From a virus, in the IMG/VR virus record IMGVR_UViG_3300017786_000026, positions 1 to 42,018 of that record: a DNA stretch of 42,018 nt. The stretch is one strand, 5' to 3'. The position numbers were made by a program, and so were the translations under genes. Positions 24,901 to 34,551 of this stretch are shown piece after piece. Each line of letters opens with the position of its first letter. Position 1 is the stretch's first letter. The notes beneath the pieces were generated by a model. It worked only from the letters and a program-made list of their open reading frames with translations, searched no databases and was not told where the DNA came from.

Positions 24901-25745
24901 TTATCAACTGCATTAGCTGCAATTTTATTAGATGTGATAGCTGAATTAGCAATAAGACCTGGGCCAATAGCAAGTTCTTTAATATTTAACCGATTAGAAA
25001 AATCGGCTAAGCCGTCGCCATCAGCGTCGCCATTGTTAGAATCATCAATTCTAAACTGATTGAGATTTACTTGGCTTGTTCCAATTTTATCGGTGTAATC
25101 AATTGTATCGAATTGTTCTTCAATTTTCTTAAAGTTATCGAGCTCAGGTTTAACACCAGCGAGCAAATCTGTAAAATCTTGTGCAACTTCTGTATTTAAT
25201 CTAAATTCATTTAATACGTGAGTAGCAGAATTACCACGAGCAGTTGAGCTATCACCAAAATATGTTTTAATTGCTGTATCAAATAGTCCTTCTTTATATA
25301 CAACGTGTTGATCAACTGCAGCTGCAGTAACTAACTTTTCATCTTCAGTCGTATTACCGATCGAAATTATATCATCAGTACTTGTATCGCCAGAAACAAT
25401 TGCACTTGCATTAATATGATCAAATATTATATCTCCAGGCTCAAGCTTATATTTTTGAATCGTTACAGTTTGAGTAGTACCGTCTTCTCGAAGATATTCT
25501 AAGGTAAACTGATCATTACCATCATCGGTATTTTCATCAGTATTATCATTCTGGTTTGCTCCTTGTACTACGCTAAGACTCGTTAATTTTTCATGTCCTT
25601 CGCCACTTAGAAAAAGTGTATCTAAAGAAATCCTAAATGTTTGTAAATTTCCTGCGTTATCGTGATCAACTATAGGAAAAAACTCATTTCCATTGATAAG
25701 ATCTCTATTGCTTAAATCAGGTAAATTTGAAATTTTCGTGCTCAT
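21960..25745 (-). CDS. Modular tail fibre protein, 1261 aa
   Basis: Fibre with an N-terminal anchor (KISNLPDLSNRDLINGNEFF then PIVDHDNAG) shared with the 80-aa connector at 7565-7807. The shaft has three related modules opening with a G-P-x-W motif: GSPQWNSVSVQIENNLNV (~330), GPHWNSSGDVTIANNLYAV (~475) and GPQWDTTTVTIPNDLGV (~755). Two of them continue into a second shared block around GRALVH..GDKL.IN. Further fibre motifs include LINKGYVDTKK, ALATKEYVLSK and LLDGQHGSYYKNASNLNTGT (~1020). The C-terminal ~100 residues (VGDIVIVKGYVTFQDKYWGG ... TFAYTQLRVTG) look like a compact beta tip. It interrupts the T4 gp7-gp8 order and is led by a strong late element. A receptor-binding role is inferred. 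Confidence 0.85.
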   Translation of the reverse strand: MSTKISNLPDLSNRDLINGNEFFPIVDHDNAGNLQTFRISLDTLFLSGEGHEKLTSLSVVQGANQNDNTDENTDDGNDQFTLEYLREDGTTQTVTIQKYKLEPGDIIFDHINASAIVSGDTSTDDIISIGNTTEDEKLVTAAAVDQHVVYKEGLFDTAIKTYFGDSSTARGNSATHVLNEFRLNTEVAQDFTDLLAGVKPELDNFKKIEEQFDTIDYTDKIGTSQVNLNQFRIDDSNNGDADGDGLADFSNRLNIKELAIGPGLIANSAITSNKIAANAVDNSKIADNSIANSNILDNTIIAADKIVDATITPAKLTSGSPQWNSVSVQIENNLNVTQDIVTGRNISQSGTTFSIYNAASRGVGLEHDGRALVHDTGDKLKINHEGDFTGGVSIKGVVKVDDMTLSTISTSGDQAVVTKAYVDRADILLNPIAGDKIQDDVIANNHMADDSVNTPEIVDEAVTSPKIELIGPHWNSSGDVTIANNLYAVGTRIDIGDNGNVRGNTSLVFKPANSSLVAQASINRASGDTGKFSINSGGGDIEFNTRSGGGFSPSTPRLKLTSGSSIFYSAVVIDGNANDTIGGINFNNIPLFIGDTNNGLGIDQNEIVQTGGNLHLGVVETTQDINFTAGTANIVTISGDGDITATGDIITENIKSPAGQTLLLSALAPETPAGKHANIALTETIGAFYNADTHYFRHEGAGLQSSTLVIDTQSKKVSLPVQGTAADHLINKGYVDTKKIAPTDLTDFGPQWDTTTVTIPNDLGVINVATIGDNLSVGGHILLTGTDFKIFNSTRAGTGNTHNGRALVHSGGDKLTINYAGDYTGGVEIKGTIIAPDQTREVINSNPLALATKEYVLSKQAETFPDDNYIRKAGTLNQSMTAALTIAGTVDPGAAVRSACTYVKNGINLILEGSSEGVSGIFFKSEKDGTSINHASDFGFIQYHAHGVNNTSGEKSDLVIGVTNDAAGTVIDNLVIDVPGNKNFVLTPDSGITEHQIWHAGNDGSASGLDADLLDGQHGSYYKNASNLNTGTISDALIPDIITPITSVKTKEIKTSVGQQLILNAGESSGKITGQTHEYVYVNAEQGLSVNTPKISNWNSSGVGGPGGYNETIIKGDQIKIGSNIVYHTGNLTIPSLSGYATESYVNQRIGGGGAIHYYMGSVNQTSSSAAINSATLESGIAHLKGVVSVGDIVIVKGYVTFQDKYWGGNGTYNRDKVDQVIGFWEVLSTTVWRQIARGVGVDHATGSKSTFAYTQLRVTG
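23250..23400 (-). repeat. Fibre internal repeat, downstream copy
   Basis: Encodes TGTDFKIFNSTRAGTGNTHN then GRALVHSGGDKLTINYAGDY then TGGVEIKGTI, matching the copy at 24520-24690 with the same order and spacing. The copies lie about 430 residues apart. Boundaries are approximate. Confidence 0.75.
24520..24690 (-). repeat. Fibre internal repeat, upstream copy
   Basis: Encodes SGTTFSIYNAASRGVGLEHD then GRALVHDTGDKLKINHEGDF then TGGVSIKGVVKVDD, the partner of the copy at 23250-23400. Identity is high in the GRALVH..GDKL core and in TGGV.IKG, and lower elsewhere. Confidence 0.75.
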
Positions 25746-25750
25746 TAATT

Positions 25751-25759
25751 CTATTTATA
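25751..25759 (-). promoter_or_regulatory. Late promoter element TATAAATAG before the 1261-aa fibre
   Basis: Minus-strand TATAAATAG followed by AATTA and the ATG at 25745 (five bases). It lies in the 19-base gap after the gp7-like gene and would drive the fibre, helper and oxygenase genes as one unit. Confidence 0.72.
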
Positions 25760-25764
25760 TATTT

Positions 25765-28700
25765 TTAAGTGTTGATTTCGATGTTTGCTTGTTTAGTATT
25801 TCCTGCAGTATAGATTACACCGTCTCTAAAGAATTGATCAACTTCAGGACTTGATGGAAGAGTCGTTGAGGTATCAGTATTTATTGCTCCCTTCCAAGCA
25901 ATTAATATTGTTCTATTTGCACTGTTATTGTGTCCAACTACTAATCCCTCAATTGTAATATTGGCTCCGTCATTATCTACAATATTCTGAAATACTATAT
26001 CTCCGTGGACTATATTTCCTCCTGATATTACAGAAGTTATAGTAAATTCAACCGGCGCAGATACATCATCATCATTTGTTGCATCATTCCACCAATTACC
26101 TATATAATCATCGATAAGCAATTCGTTATTAAGTGGATTTGAATCATCTCTTTCGATATAAAATCCATCAGAGCTTTCAGTATCAAGTTGATTAATTTTT
26201 CTAAAGATAGCACCAACATTCATAAAGACATCGCTATTATCAAGCGCATCTTTAATAGTTATAGGAAGATAAGAACTAATATCATCAACGTCTTTAAACT
26301 TTAAGTTTTGCTCATAGTCTCTTTTAGTAAATACTTTTTGTGGCACTAATGAAGGTATAACATACTTGAATGCCATAAGAACCGATCTTACAAACAATTC
26401 TGAATTAATATCAATGCTCGACGTATCTTGCAGTAAGTATGCTTGGTTCTGTTCTTCTGCTCCATATACGCTTATAGTCTCTTCTTTATTTCTTAACTGT
26501 GTTGCTAAAATAGTTGCAGTAGTTGCACTGCCTGATACAGCTATATCACCATTAATAAATATATTGGTGTCATCTCCTGATCTTTTAATTATTCCAGTAA
26601 ATTGATCACCGTCTGGTTTAATTTGTGTTATGATACCCTGTTTAATAGATTCTACAAATGTCACTGCGTTTGTTGCACCTGACCAGTTTGCTAACCATGG
26701 TGTGAATTGCGTAGTTGGTTCTGAGGTTGAAATTTCAGTTGGTGTATTATCAGAACTATCTTTAATGGTCCATATATAATTACTGATAGTTGCAACATTA
26801 AACGATAGAGAAGTACCTCCTCCACCACCTAGACCAACGTCCGTAATAGTAATTGTTTCACCTGCAATAAAACCACTTCCAGTTTTTACAATAGTAATAT
26901 CAGCGGGTGTAACAATTCCTCCAGGGGCTACTGTAATACTAAATTCAGCACCTTGACCATCACGGTTTGAGCTAGTATTTTCGTCTGATATTCTAACAAT
27001 GAATGTACCAGGTGTACGATCTTCAGATGTAGCATTTACGAGTGTTCCTATAGTCGCAACACCTCTTTCAGCAACTGTTAATACACCATTTCCACTCGAT
27101 TGAGTGTAACCACTACCATCAGCAGCTATACGATACTCTCCACTAATATCTGCATGATTAGCAACTGTTATACCAAATCTTGATTCGAAATTACTCTGTG
27201 TAACTATATCTGCAATTTGAAGTGGAGCTCCATTAACGTTTACTACTCTAATTTCAAAATCTTCAGATGGATCTCCATCTGAATATGTTATACTATAACG
27301 TGATGCTAAGTTATTACCAGGTACAGATCTTGCTAATTTTGTCCATAATCCTGCTTCAAATATAAATCTACGAGTTCTTATATCTCCTTGTAACCAACCA
27401 GGTTGGAACATAGGAAGATGATAACCACCGTTTTCGCTTGGTGCTGTAAGATCTTGAAGCCACCGTAGATCTTCTAATGGTTGTTTAGTTCTGAATGGTG
27501 CTAAATATTCGTCTTCTACTTTAAGAGTACTATAATTTTTTCGTGTATTTGAATTAAATTCTATATATTTAGGACCATACCAATGGTTATCTCTTATTAC
27601 AAGAAGAATAACACTTGCAAAGAATTTAAGACCAGCTGGGTGGACTAGATTTAAAAAAGTATTTTCCCAGTCTGATACCTTTAATCCACTTCGGATATTG
27701 TATGAAAATCTTTGCCAATAATTGCTATCTTGTATACGACCAGTAGAAGATGCTCTTCCCTTTCGGTCATAATATTCACCAATATAATCAAGTGTATAGG
27801 TATGATATAATGAAATATCATTTGATACATTATTTAATCTTCCATCTCCCCAGTAAATAGTTTCTTCTTCTGACTTATTAATTCCGTAGTCAACAGTTAT
27901 TTTAAGTTGGGTGTTATCTTTGACATTACCGTCATTATCTTCATGTTGAACTTCTGGAGGATCAAAATATAGGAATGAATTAAACGTGTGTCCATTTAAA
28001 TCATCAAAGGAAAATGCTCTATCTGCATACGGAATAGAAGTCATTTTAGTGGCACCGATAGCACTTCCTATTATTTTATCAAATATAAGTCTATAAAATG
28101 ATTTTACATTTCTGTCGAAATAATCTGTTATTTGATTTTTTATATCATTATCAATAGCTTGAGTATAATATTGTACGTGACTAATATCTCCGTAAAACAA
28201 ACCATTTTGATTTTTTCCAATAATAAAATTAGCTTCAGGAGATATAGTTAAGTGCCGAAGAGTATTTCCTTCTATAATTGTTTCGAAATTTGAACCGTCA
28301 AAGGAAATAGAGACATAACCATTGTATCTGTCAGCCTTTCCTTTTATTATCATCAGATTAAACTTATTAACATTAACCGTTTGCGAGTCTAAGTATATCT
28401 CTGATGAAGGAGCAGTTGAAATGACAAAATCCCCTTTATATTCATTATCAGTTATTTTATAGCCAGCGTTTTCTTCATTACCTTCATACACATATTCTAT
28501 TAATGGTTTTTCTACTGATGTTGTATGTATTAATTCTGGATAAGAAAGAACTGCGTTATATGATAAAGGTTTATTATCTACTGTTTTTAGAACTGCACTA
28601 TTATTTAATCTTCCTCCATAAGATGTAACAGCCGGTAAACCATTATAAGGTTCAACAAATGGGAATGACTGAATAATATTATCTGCTACTTTTCCATAAA

Positions 28701-31700
28701 CATCATAAGCGACATTTGTAGTATTTTCATTACTGAATATATCAGAGCTTGGACCATTTAATATTCTATTAACGCTATCCGGTTCCAATGAAATTGCAAA
28801 TCCTTCATTAACATTATCAACAACAATATTAGCTCCGTAGTTTAATCCTACTCTAAATTCATCTTCATTTTTTTGACTAAATGGTATAGAACTACCGAAT
28901 TCTTCAAATGATTTCCATACATTTTGAGCCGTTGTATATTGACTTTTAATATAATATAATTTTGCACGAGTATTATGTTGTGCTTTATTATATACATCAG
29001 AGAAATTATATTGCTGTACAAATTGTTGTGCGTTATTTATTCCACCATTTACTAAAAGTAAATCATCTCCAAAAAATTGAAAAGAATACTGTCTTGATCC
29101 ATTATGTGTAATATAGTTATCTCTTCCATCAGTTATTTTTAATAATGAATTATAATAACTAATCCAAGATGTAGGAGATAGTTTCTCCCATATATTAATG
29201 CCATACGAAGAAGCTTTTATAATAATTGATCCGCTTTCACTTATTTCAAATTTTCCTCCATCAAGTAAAGAATTAATGCCAGTTGTAACAGTATTACTAT
29301 AATTACTTGATAGATTTTTTTCTATTTCTTCAAATTCTGTATGACCAATAGACTTGTTATAAAATGAAATATGAGCGAATGCGTTATTACTATAAATCTT
29401 AAGTTGTGTCGATGAATCAATTCCGATAACAGGACTTCTTTCTCCATCCGGATTTGATGTAGTTGATATCAAATCAACTGATTTCGATCTTTTAAATCCA
29501 TTAATAGAATATCGTATTCCAGTAATTACTTTTTCTGGGTGTATTGATAATTTACCAGTTGTAAATTCAATCGTTACATTATTCCATTCTCCTAATTTTA
29601 TTTCGCTGTCAAAATATTCATCACTAAATATCTCACGCGGATTGGCATCTAAAATAACATTAGTATCTGCCTTATCTAAAGATATGGGATAATCGATTTT
29701 TCCGGATTCTTGTGATACAATTTGTAATATATTTTTTCGCGTTGCTGCATCTTTAACTATACGAAGAGTAATATTTCCGATAGTTAATATATTACTATTT
29801 TGAAATACGTTAGATACTTTAAATCTTGTAGATAAAGTAAAACTATCATTTAAAGAGAAATTAAAACTAGTTCCAGACGTCTCTATTATAGAATCAAAAA
29901 TAACACCAACATCCTTTGATGTATCATTAACTATACTCGGCGAGTCAAATCGTGAAAATCCATTATTCGATAACCATGTTCCACTTGTTAGATTATTACT
30001 AACATTAAATTCAAAATTCGGTACAGGAGGATTAGACAGTGCAGCAGGCAAAGTTGTATATTTTGTAGGGAGCCAAAATCCAGTTGGGTCAAGGTTGTAT
30101 ACACGAATAATTTGTGCGATATTATCATTATTAAGTGAGTGAGTACCAACAACAATTTGTGATCGTTTTAATTTAACATGCACAAAATCTACTAATCCTG
30201 CGTGTGTAGTTGGAAGATCTAAAGATAGCGTTTGAAAATAATTGTATCGGTTGTATTCATCTACTTTAAATACAATAATACGAGATGAACTACCAATAGG
30301 TCTATCCAATAAAACTAGATATTCACTATCTACTGCATAATCTAAAATATCCCATAGTCTTTCTCCGTCGTAAATATCTGTACCACCAATTGTGATATCT
30401 TGCCATGGCGCATATGTACCATTATGTTTATACGCTATAGACAAATAACCTCTATTGTGCAAAGTAAAGATATGGTCATTATTATTTTTAACGTAATCAC
30501 AGTGCGGTAAAACAGGAAGATTTTCGTCTCCAGGTTTACTTCCTTTATTCCATTTTACACCGATATCATACGGGTTTATACTCATAGGATTTGCTTTCCA
30601 ATCAGTATAATATACCGTATTTTCTTTATTTTTAATTGACCATCTGCTTTCTGCCGATGAAGTATTTTGTTCAGCATGAATAAAGGTGTCTATAGTAGCT
30701 TTAAGCGAAACTTGGTATGCTTCTACTTTACCTTTATTTGTACCTTCTTGATCATTTCCGGGAGATGCTACTATAACTCGTGTACCGGTACCATTTATAC
30801 TTACATTTTGTCCACCATTACTAGTACTTCCAAATCCTTCAATGTTTTTACCGCCCTGTTTCCACAATCCTACTTTACTTGAATAAAAGAAAACTCGAGC
30901 TTGTCCCGAATTACTACTTGTATTATCATTACCTGGAGATCCAATTACAACAACGTCTCCTTTTGAATTTAAACTAACGCTTGCTCCACAATTATCTCCT
31001 TGGTACTCTCCTTCAAGTGTTTGTCCAACTTTATTCCAAACGTTTCTATCACTAAGAGAATAGATTTCAACTTTTCCTTTATAATTTTCTTGTGTTCCAT
31101 CACCAATAATACCAACCGCAAATGTTTTTCCGTCATTACTTAAACTTATTGGCACTGAATCTCTATTCAGTCTCTCTTGTGGATTAAATCTTACATCTGA
31201 TCCTATTTGTATCCATGTATTGCTAGATAGATTATAAACATAAGCTCTTACAACCATTGCAACTTGACCAGAATCATTTATAACGTGTGTTCCAACAAGA
31301 AGAGTTAGTCCATCGTCACTTAATCTGACAGTATTTCCGCTAATAGGATCAGCATCTGTTTCAACAACGTTTTGACCTACTTGAGACCATGATGCACTAG
31401 GAGATCCAGCTGTAGGAGAAAATGAAGCATTATTTTTATAAACAATAACTTCATTAGATGTTCTTTCTGGAATTCTAGCACCAATAGTTTTTCCGCCGTC
31501 AATTTCTCCGAATTGAGGATTTATACCAGTCTCAATAGTAAAAGAATTTGAAGTAATTGCTGGTCCACTTCTTATGTAAGTAATATCTGTTGTAGTAATA
31601 GAACTAATTTCAAATAGTCCATCGTATTGATGTGATACACCACTTACATATACGTGAGTAGAAGCGACATCAAATTCTCCACCACCAGCAATAGTGGCTA

Positions 31701-34539
31701 TTGTTCCATCAGAGCTAAATGAAAGAGTTGGATCTGCAGGTAAAAGTTGTGTATAGTCAGCAATTCGATCTCCATTAATATCGTCAAATGGAAAGTCAGT
31801 ATCTCCAAGAGATGCGTTAATATTTGATGGAGCTGATTGAAAATCATTAATTACCCAGCCAATTTGAAGACCAGATCCGACAGTAGGCTCAAATTCAATT
31901 CGATAGGTTGTTGGGCCAGATTCATCGGTAAAACTATAAGTGGGCTTACTTGATACGGTAGAATTGGTTTTTGTATATGTATCTCCATTATAAACAAAAC
32001 TGGTAATATCTGCGCTAGCAACTTTAATGTTATGTGTTGTACCAAATCCGTTAAAGTCTTCTAAAAGTAAACCTGCTCCTTCTTCAGTTCCAATATCAAA
32101 GTCTATATTAGGATTAGCTCCAGACCCAATTGCTAAAATATTTCCTTCTCCGTTTAAACTAACGCTTGCTCCTAACCGACTATTATCTACGCTTCCAATA
32201 TCTATAGAAGATGCAGAAGATCCTACCGCATGATTCCATTGGTTTTGGTCATCTAAGTGGTATACCTTTACTTCTCCACTAAAATCTTCTCCGTCTTCAG
32301 GATCTGAATCGGTTGGATCTTGTTTTTTAGGAGCTCCAATAGAAAGCACATTTCCAATAGCATTTAAACTAATATCACTTCCTAAAAGATCGAATGGAGT
32401 ATCGCCGTCAATATCAGATCCAAGTCTCTCCCATGTATTCGCTTCTTCACCAATTCTTAAAGGCGCATTTATTGGTATTGTGACACTTTGATTTAATCTT
32501 ACAATAATATGTCTCCTGACGGTGGGATTACCCATATCCATAGGACCATTTAGTATATTTGCTACTGTAACCTTATTCGCTGAGTCAGGTTCTGGTAATC
32601 CACTTCCAGATATAACTGTTCCGACAACTATACTATTTAAAACACTAGCTTTCTCTATCGGCACTCTTATAACTAAATCAGTATTATTTAATACGGCTGA
32701 ATTAGCATGACCATTAGCTACTGTATATACTCGTACGCTTCCAGAATTGGTACCACCTCCGTCATTTTTAGCTGATCCAATAGCAAGTGTAAGACCGTCT
32801 TCGCTTAGTGCAGTTACTCCGCTAAAATCATTATTAGCTTCTCCATAAATTGAACTGCCGATTTGTAAATTATCTGGACCATCGAATGTATTCGTAGATG
32901 GATCAAAATCATAAAATCTCAAATCATCTTGGGTAAAAGTATCTAGTACTGGATCATTTTCGTGTACATAAACAAAATTTCCAGAATCTTTAGGAAATTG
33001 TATGAGTGTTTTTTTCCATTTTCCGTTATAGTCGTATCCTAATGGAGATAAAAACGATTCCATATGATCAAGCTTATCACCTTCTAATGAGCTTAAACCA
33101 ATCGATGTTCGATCAATAAAATTAGAAAATATATATGATTCTCCATCCGCATCGAGCTCAATTCTTGGCTCTCCTACATCAGCAAAAGATCTTCCAATTT
33201 TATTCGTTGTTTTATTAAAAAATAATTCGTGAGAATTAAAAGATTCAAAATCTTTTGATAAGGAAAACAGAGGTTGAATTTCTGTATTTTCCTTATTAAT
33301 TCTTGGAAAAGCACGAACCACAAACGTGTGTTCTTCAGTATTAAGAGAAATCTCTGGATTATTACCAATATCTCCAAAATCAATAAAAGCACTGCTGCCA
33401 TTTAGTTTTATTAAATCTGTATTATCAACAAAGCTTGTCCCTTGTTGAAAGTAACCTCTAAACGTTTTATTTAATACTGTAGAGTCCCATGTTTCAGCAA
33501 CAGAATTTAAATTCTTCTTTGTATCTAAATCAACAACTAACTGATCAACAGCCGGAGCAGTATCATACAATACTATTTTTTCTGCTCTAATAATATTGCC
33601 AGTTCCTAGTATTTCATTATCGTCATTTTTTAATTGAAATGGCGTCCAATTATATTCTGTCCCTAAATCTTCGGTAGTAATAGAAGTTGTAAACGATTGA
33701 GTAAATTCGCTATTTTTCCTTTTCCAGTCTCCAGCAGAAAGCTCAAATAATCTTTTTTTCGGATAAGATACTTCTACGATTTCGTCAAAAAACAAACGAA
33801 AAAATGTTGTAATACTTTCTTCTGAACCTTTGAGAGTATAATACTGTACAATCTTTTTATACAAAGATACTCTATCCATTACTGCAGAATCAGGAATATT
33901 TTTAGCAATTTCTCCTTGAATACCATCTAAATATTTTTCTGATATTTTATCAATATCATGCTCATCAACTATTTTATTAGTTTCGTATGTAGGAAGACCT
34001 TCAGTATTGAGATACTCATAATAATCTTTAATTAAAGTTATGAATCTTTCTGAACTTTCTCGCAACTGTTGTGGAATAAGTTCTTCAACACGAAGAGATT
34101 CTGTATTTGCAGCAGTAGTATCGAAGGGATCGAAGTTCCTTTGGTTTGAAGCAACTGAAATAACTGGTTCTGATGCTGTTGTAGAAATATTTGTATATGA
34201 AACTATAGTATTATTTACATTATATGTTGCATATTCTTGATATCGTAAATTGTTATAAGTTGTATCAAGCGGTGGATTTGCAGCACCATGATTCATTTCA
34301 CTGGTAGGCATATAAAATACTTCTCTATCTAATCCAGTAAATGTGTGCGAGTGATACGCTCCGTCAATTAGTGTAGGATCAGTATAAAGTGGATAAAAAT
34401 ATCCGAAAACACCATCAGTATTTCCGCTATTACTTTGACCTCTTAAATAATAAACTGAACCAAAAACTCCTGACGAAGTAGTAGTAGTATTACTACTTGT
34501 TATAGTATTATTGGTACCTGATGAGGAATGATATGACAT
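25765..34539 (-). CDS. gp7: Giant gp7-like baseplate wedge protein, 2924 aa
   Basis: Almost three times the length of T4 gp7 (1032 aa). The position after gp6 and a conserved block at about residues 150-290 (IPQQLRESSERFITLIKDYY, YYTLKGSEESITTFFRLFFD then EIVEVSYPKKRLFELSAGDW) identify it as the marine-type gp7 wedge. Other regions, approximate: a LamG-like segment 375-470; seven propeller-like repeats 570-1275 with the S-L-x-x-x-G-x-x-L-A-I-G ... G-x-V-x-V-Y pattern, interrupted in repeat 3 by ~220 residues; LamG-like segments 1520-1745 and 1970-2140; a PKD-like IYWGDGRLNN ... LYHTY near 2230; a beta module with GSGFIAGETITITDVGLGGG near 2570; and a conserved C-terminal part (FVRSVLMAFKYVIPSLVPQK). 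No late element precedes it, so it is probably read through from gp25-gp6. The gp7 assignment is good; roles of the added modules are unknown. Confidence 0.83.
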   Translation of the reverse strand: MSYHSSSGTNNTITSSNTTTTSSGVFGSVYYLRGQSNSGNTDGVFGYFYPLYTDPTLIDGAYHSHTFTGLDREVFYMPTSEMNHGAANPPLDTTYNNLRYQEYATYNVNNTIVSYTNISTTASEPVISVASNQRNFDPFDTTAANTESLRVEELIPQQLRESSERFITLIKDYYEYLNTEGLPTYETNKIVDEHDIDKISEKYLDGIQGEIAKNIPDSAVMDRVSLYKKIVQYYTLKGSEESITTFFRLFFDEIVEVSYPKKRLFELSAGDWKRKNSEFTQSFTTSITTEDLGTEYNWTPFQLKNDDNEILGTGNIIRAEKIVLYDTAPAVDQLVVDLDTKKNLNSVAETWDSTVLNKTFRGYFQQGTSFVDNTDLIKLNGSSAFIDFGDIGNNPEISLNTEEHTFVVRAFPRINKENTEIQPLFSLSKDFESFNSHELFFNKTTNKIGRSFADVGEPRIELDADGESYIFSNFIDRTSIGLSSLEGDKLDHMESFLSPLGYDYNGKWKKTLIQFPKDSGNFVYVHENDPVLDTFTQDDLRFYDFDPSTNTFDGPDNLQIGSSIYGEANNDFSGVTALSEDGLTLAIGSAKNDGGGTNSGSVRVYTVANGHANSAVLNNTDLVIRVPIEKASVLNSIVVGTVISGSGLPEPDSANKVTVANILNGPMDMGNPTVRRHIIVRLNQSVTIPINAPLRIGEEANTWERLGSDIDGDTPFDLLGSDISLNAIGNVLSIGAPKKQDPTDSDPEDGEDFSGEVKVYHLDDQNQWNHAVGSSASSIDIGSVDNSRLGASVSLNGEGNILAIGSGANPNIDFDIGTEEGAGLLLEDFNGFGTTHNIKVASADITSFVYNGDTYTKTNSTVSSKPTYSFTDESGPTTYRIEFEPTVGSGLQIGWVINDFQSAPSNINASLGDTDFPFDDINGDRIADYTQLLPADPTLSFSSDGTIATIAGGGEFDVASTHVYVSGVSHQYDGLFEISSITTTDITYIRSGPAITSNSFTIETGINPQFGEIDGGKTIGARIPERTSNEVIVYKNNASFSPTAGSPSASWSQVGQNVVETDADPISGNTVRLSDDGLTLLVGTHVINDSGQVAMVVRAYVYNLSSNTWIQIGSDVRFNPQERLNRDSVPISLSNDGKTFAVGIIGDGTQENYKGKVEIYSLSDRNVWNKVGQTLEGEYQGDNCGASVSLNSKGDVVVIGSPGNDNTSSNSGQARVFFYSSKVGLWKQGGKNIEGFGSTSNGGQNVSINGTGTRVIVASPGNDQEGTNKGKVEAYQVSLKATIDTFIHAEQNTSSAESRWSIKNKENTVYYTDWKANPMSINPYDIGVKWNKGSKPGDENLPVLPHCDYVKNNNDHIFTLHNRGYLSIAYKHNGTYAPWQDITIGGTDIYDGERLWDILDYAVDSEYLVLLDRPIGSSSRIIVFKVDEYNRYNYFQTLSLDLPTTHAGLVDFVHVKLKRSQIVVGTHSLNNDNIAQIIRVYNLDPTGFWLPTKYTTLPAALSNPPVPNFEFNVSNNLTSGTWLSNNGFSRFDSPSIVNDTSKDVGVIFDSIIETSGTSFNFSLNDSFTLSTRFKVSNVFQNSNILTIGNITLRIVKDAATRKNILQIVSQESGKIDYPISLDKADTNVILDANPREIFSDEYFDSEIKLGEWNNVTIEFTTGKLSIHPEKVITGIRYSINGFKRSKSVDLISTTSNPDGERSPVIGIDSSTQLKIYSNNAFAHISFYNKSIGHTEFEEIEKNLSSNYSNTVTTGINSLLDGGKFEISESGSIIIKASSYGINIWEKLSPTSWISYYNSLLKITDGRDNYITHNGSRQYSFQFFGDDLLLVNGGINNAQQFVQQYNFSDVYNKAQHNTRAKLYYIKSQYTTAQNVWKSFEEFGSSIPFSQKNEDEFRVGLNYGANIVVDNVNEGFAISLEPDSVNRILNGPSSDIFSNENTTNVAYDVYGKVADNIIQSFPFVEPYNGLPAVTSYGGRLNNSAVLKTVDNKPLSYNAVLSYPELIHTTSVEKPLIEYVYEGNEENAGYKITDNEYKGDFVISTAPSSEIYLDSQTVNVNKFNLMIIKGKADRYNGYVSISFDGSNFETIIEGNTLRHLTISPEANFIIGKNQNGLFYGDISHVQYYTQAIDNDIKNQITDYFDRNVKSFYRLIFDKIIGSAIGATKMTSIPYADRAFSFDDLNGHTFNSFLYFDPPEVQHEDNDGNVKDNTQLKITVDYGINKSEEETIYWGDGRLNNVSNDISLYHTYTLDYIGEYYDRKGRASSTGRIQDSNYWQRFSYNIRSGLKVSDWENTFLNLVHPAGLKFFASVILLVIRDNHWYGPKYIEFNSNTRKNYSTLKVEDEYLAPFRTKQPLEDLRWLQDLTAPSENGGYHLPMFQPGWLQGDIRTRRFIFEAGLWTKLARSVPGNNLASRYSITYSDGDPSEDFEIRVVNVNGAPLQIADIVTQSNFESRFGITVANHADISGEYRIAADGSGYTQSSGNGVLTVAERGVATIGTLVNATSEDRTPGTFIVRISDENTSSNRDGQGAEFSITVAPGGIVTPADITIVKTGSGFIAGETITITDVGLGGGGGTSLSFNVATISNYIWTIKDSSDNTPTEISTSEPTTQFTPWLANWSGATNAVTFVESIKQGIITQIKPDGDQFTGIIKRSGDDTNIFINGDIAVSGSATTATILATQLRNKEETISVYGAEEQNQAYLLQDTSSIDINSELFVRSVLMAFKYVIPSLVPQKVFTKRDYEQNLKFKDVDDISSYLPITIKDALDNSDVFMNVGAIFRKINQLDTESSDGFYIERDDSNPLNNELLIDDYIGNWWNDATNDDDVSAPVEFTITSVISGGNIVHGDIVFQNIVDNDGANITIEGLVVGHNNSANRTILIAWKGAINTDTSTTLPSSPEVDQFFRDGVIYTAGNTKQANIEINT

Positions 34540-34551
34540 AATTTTTTAGTA

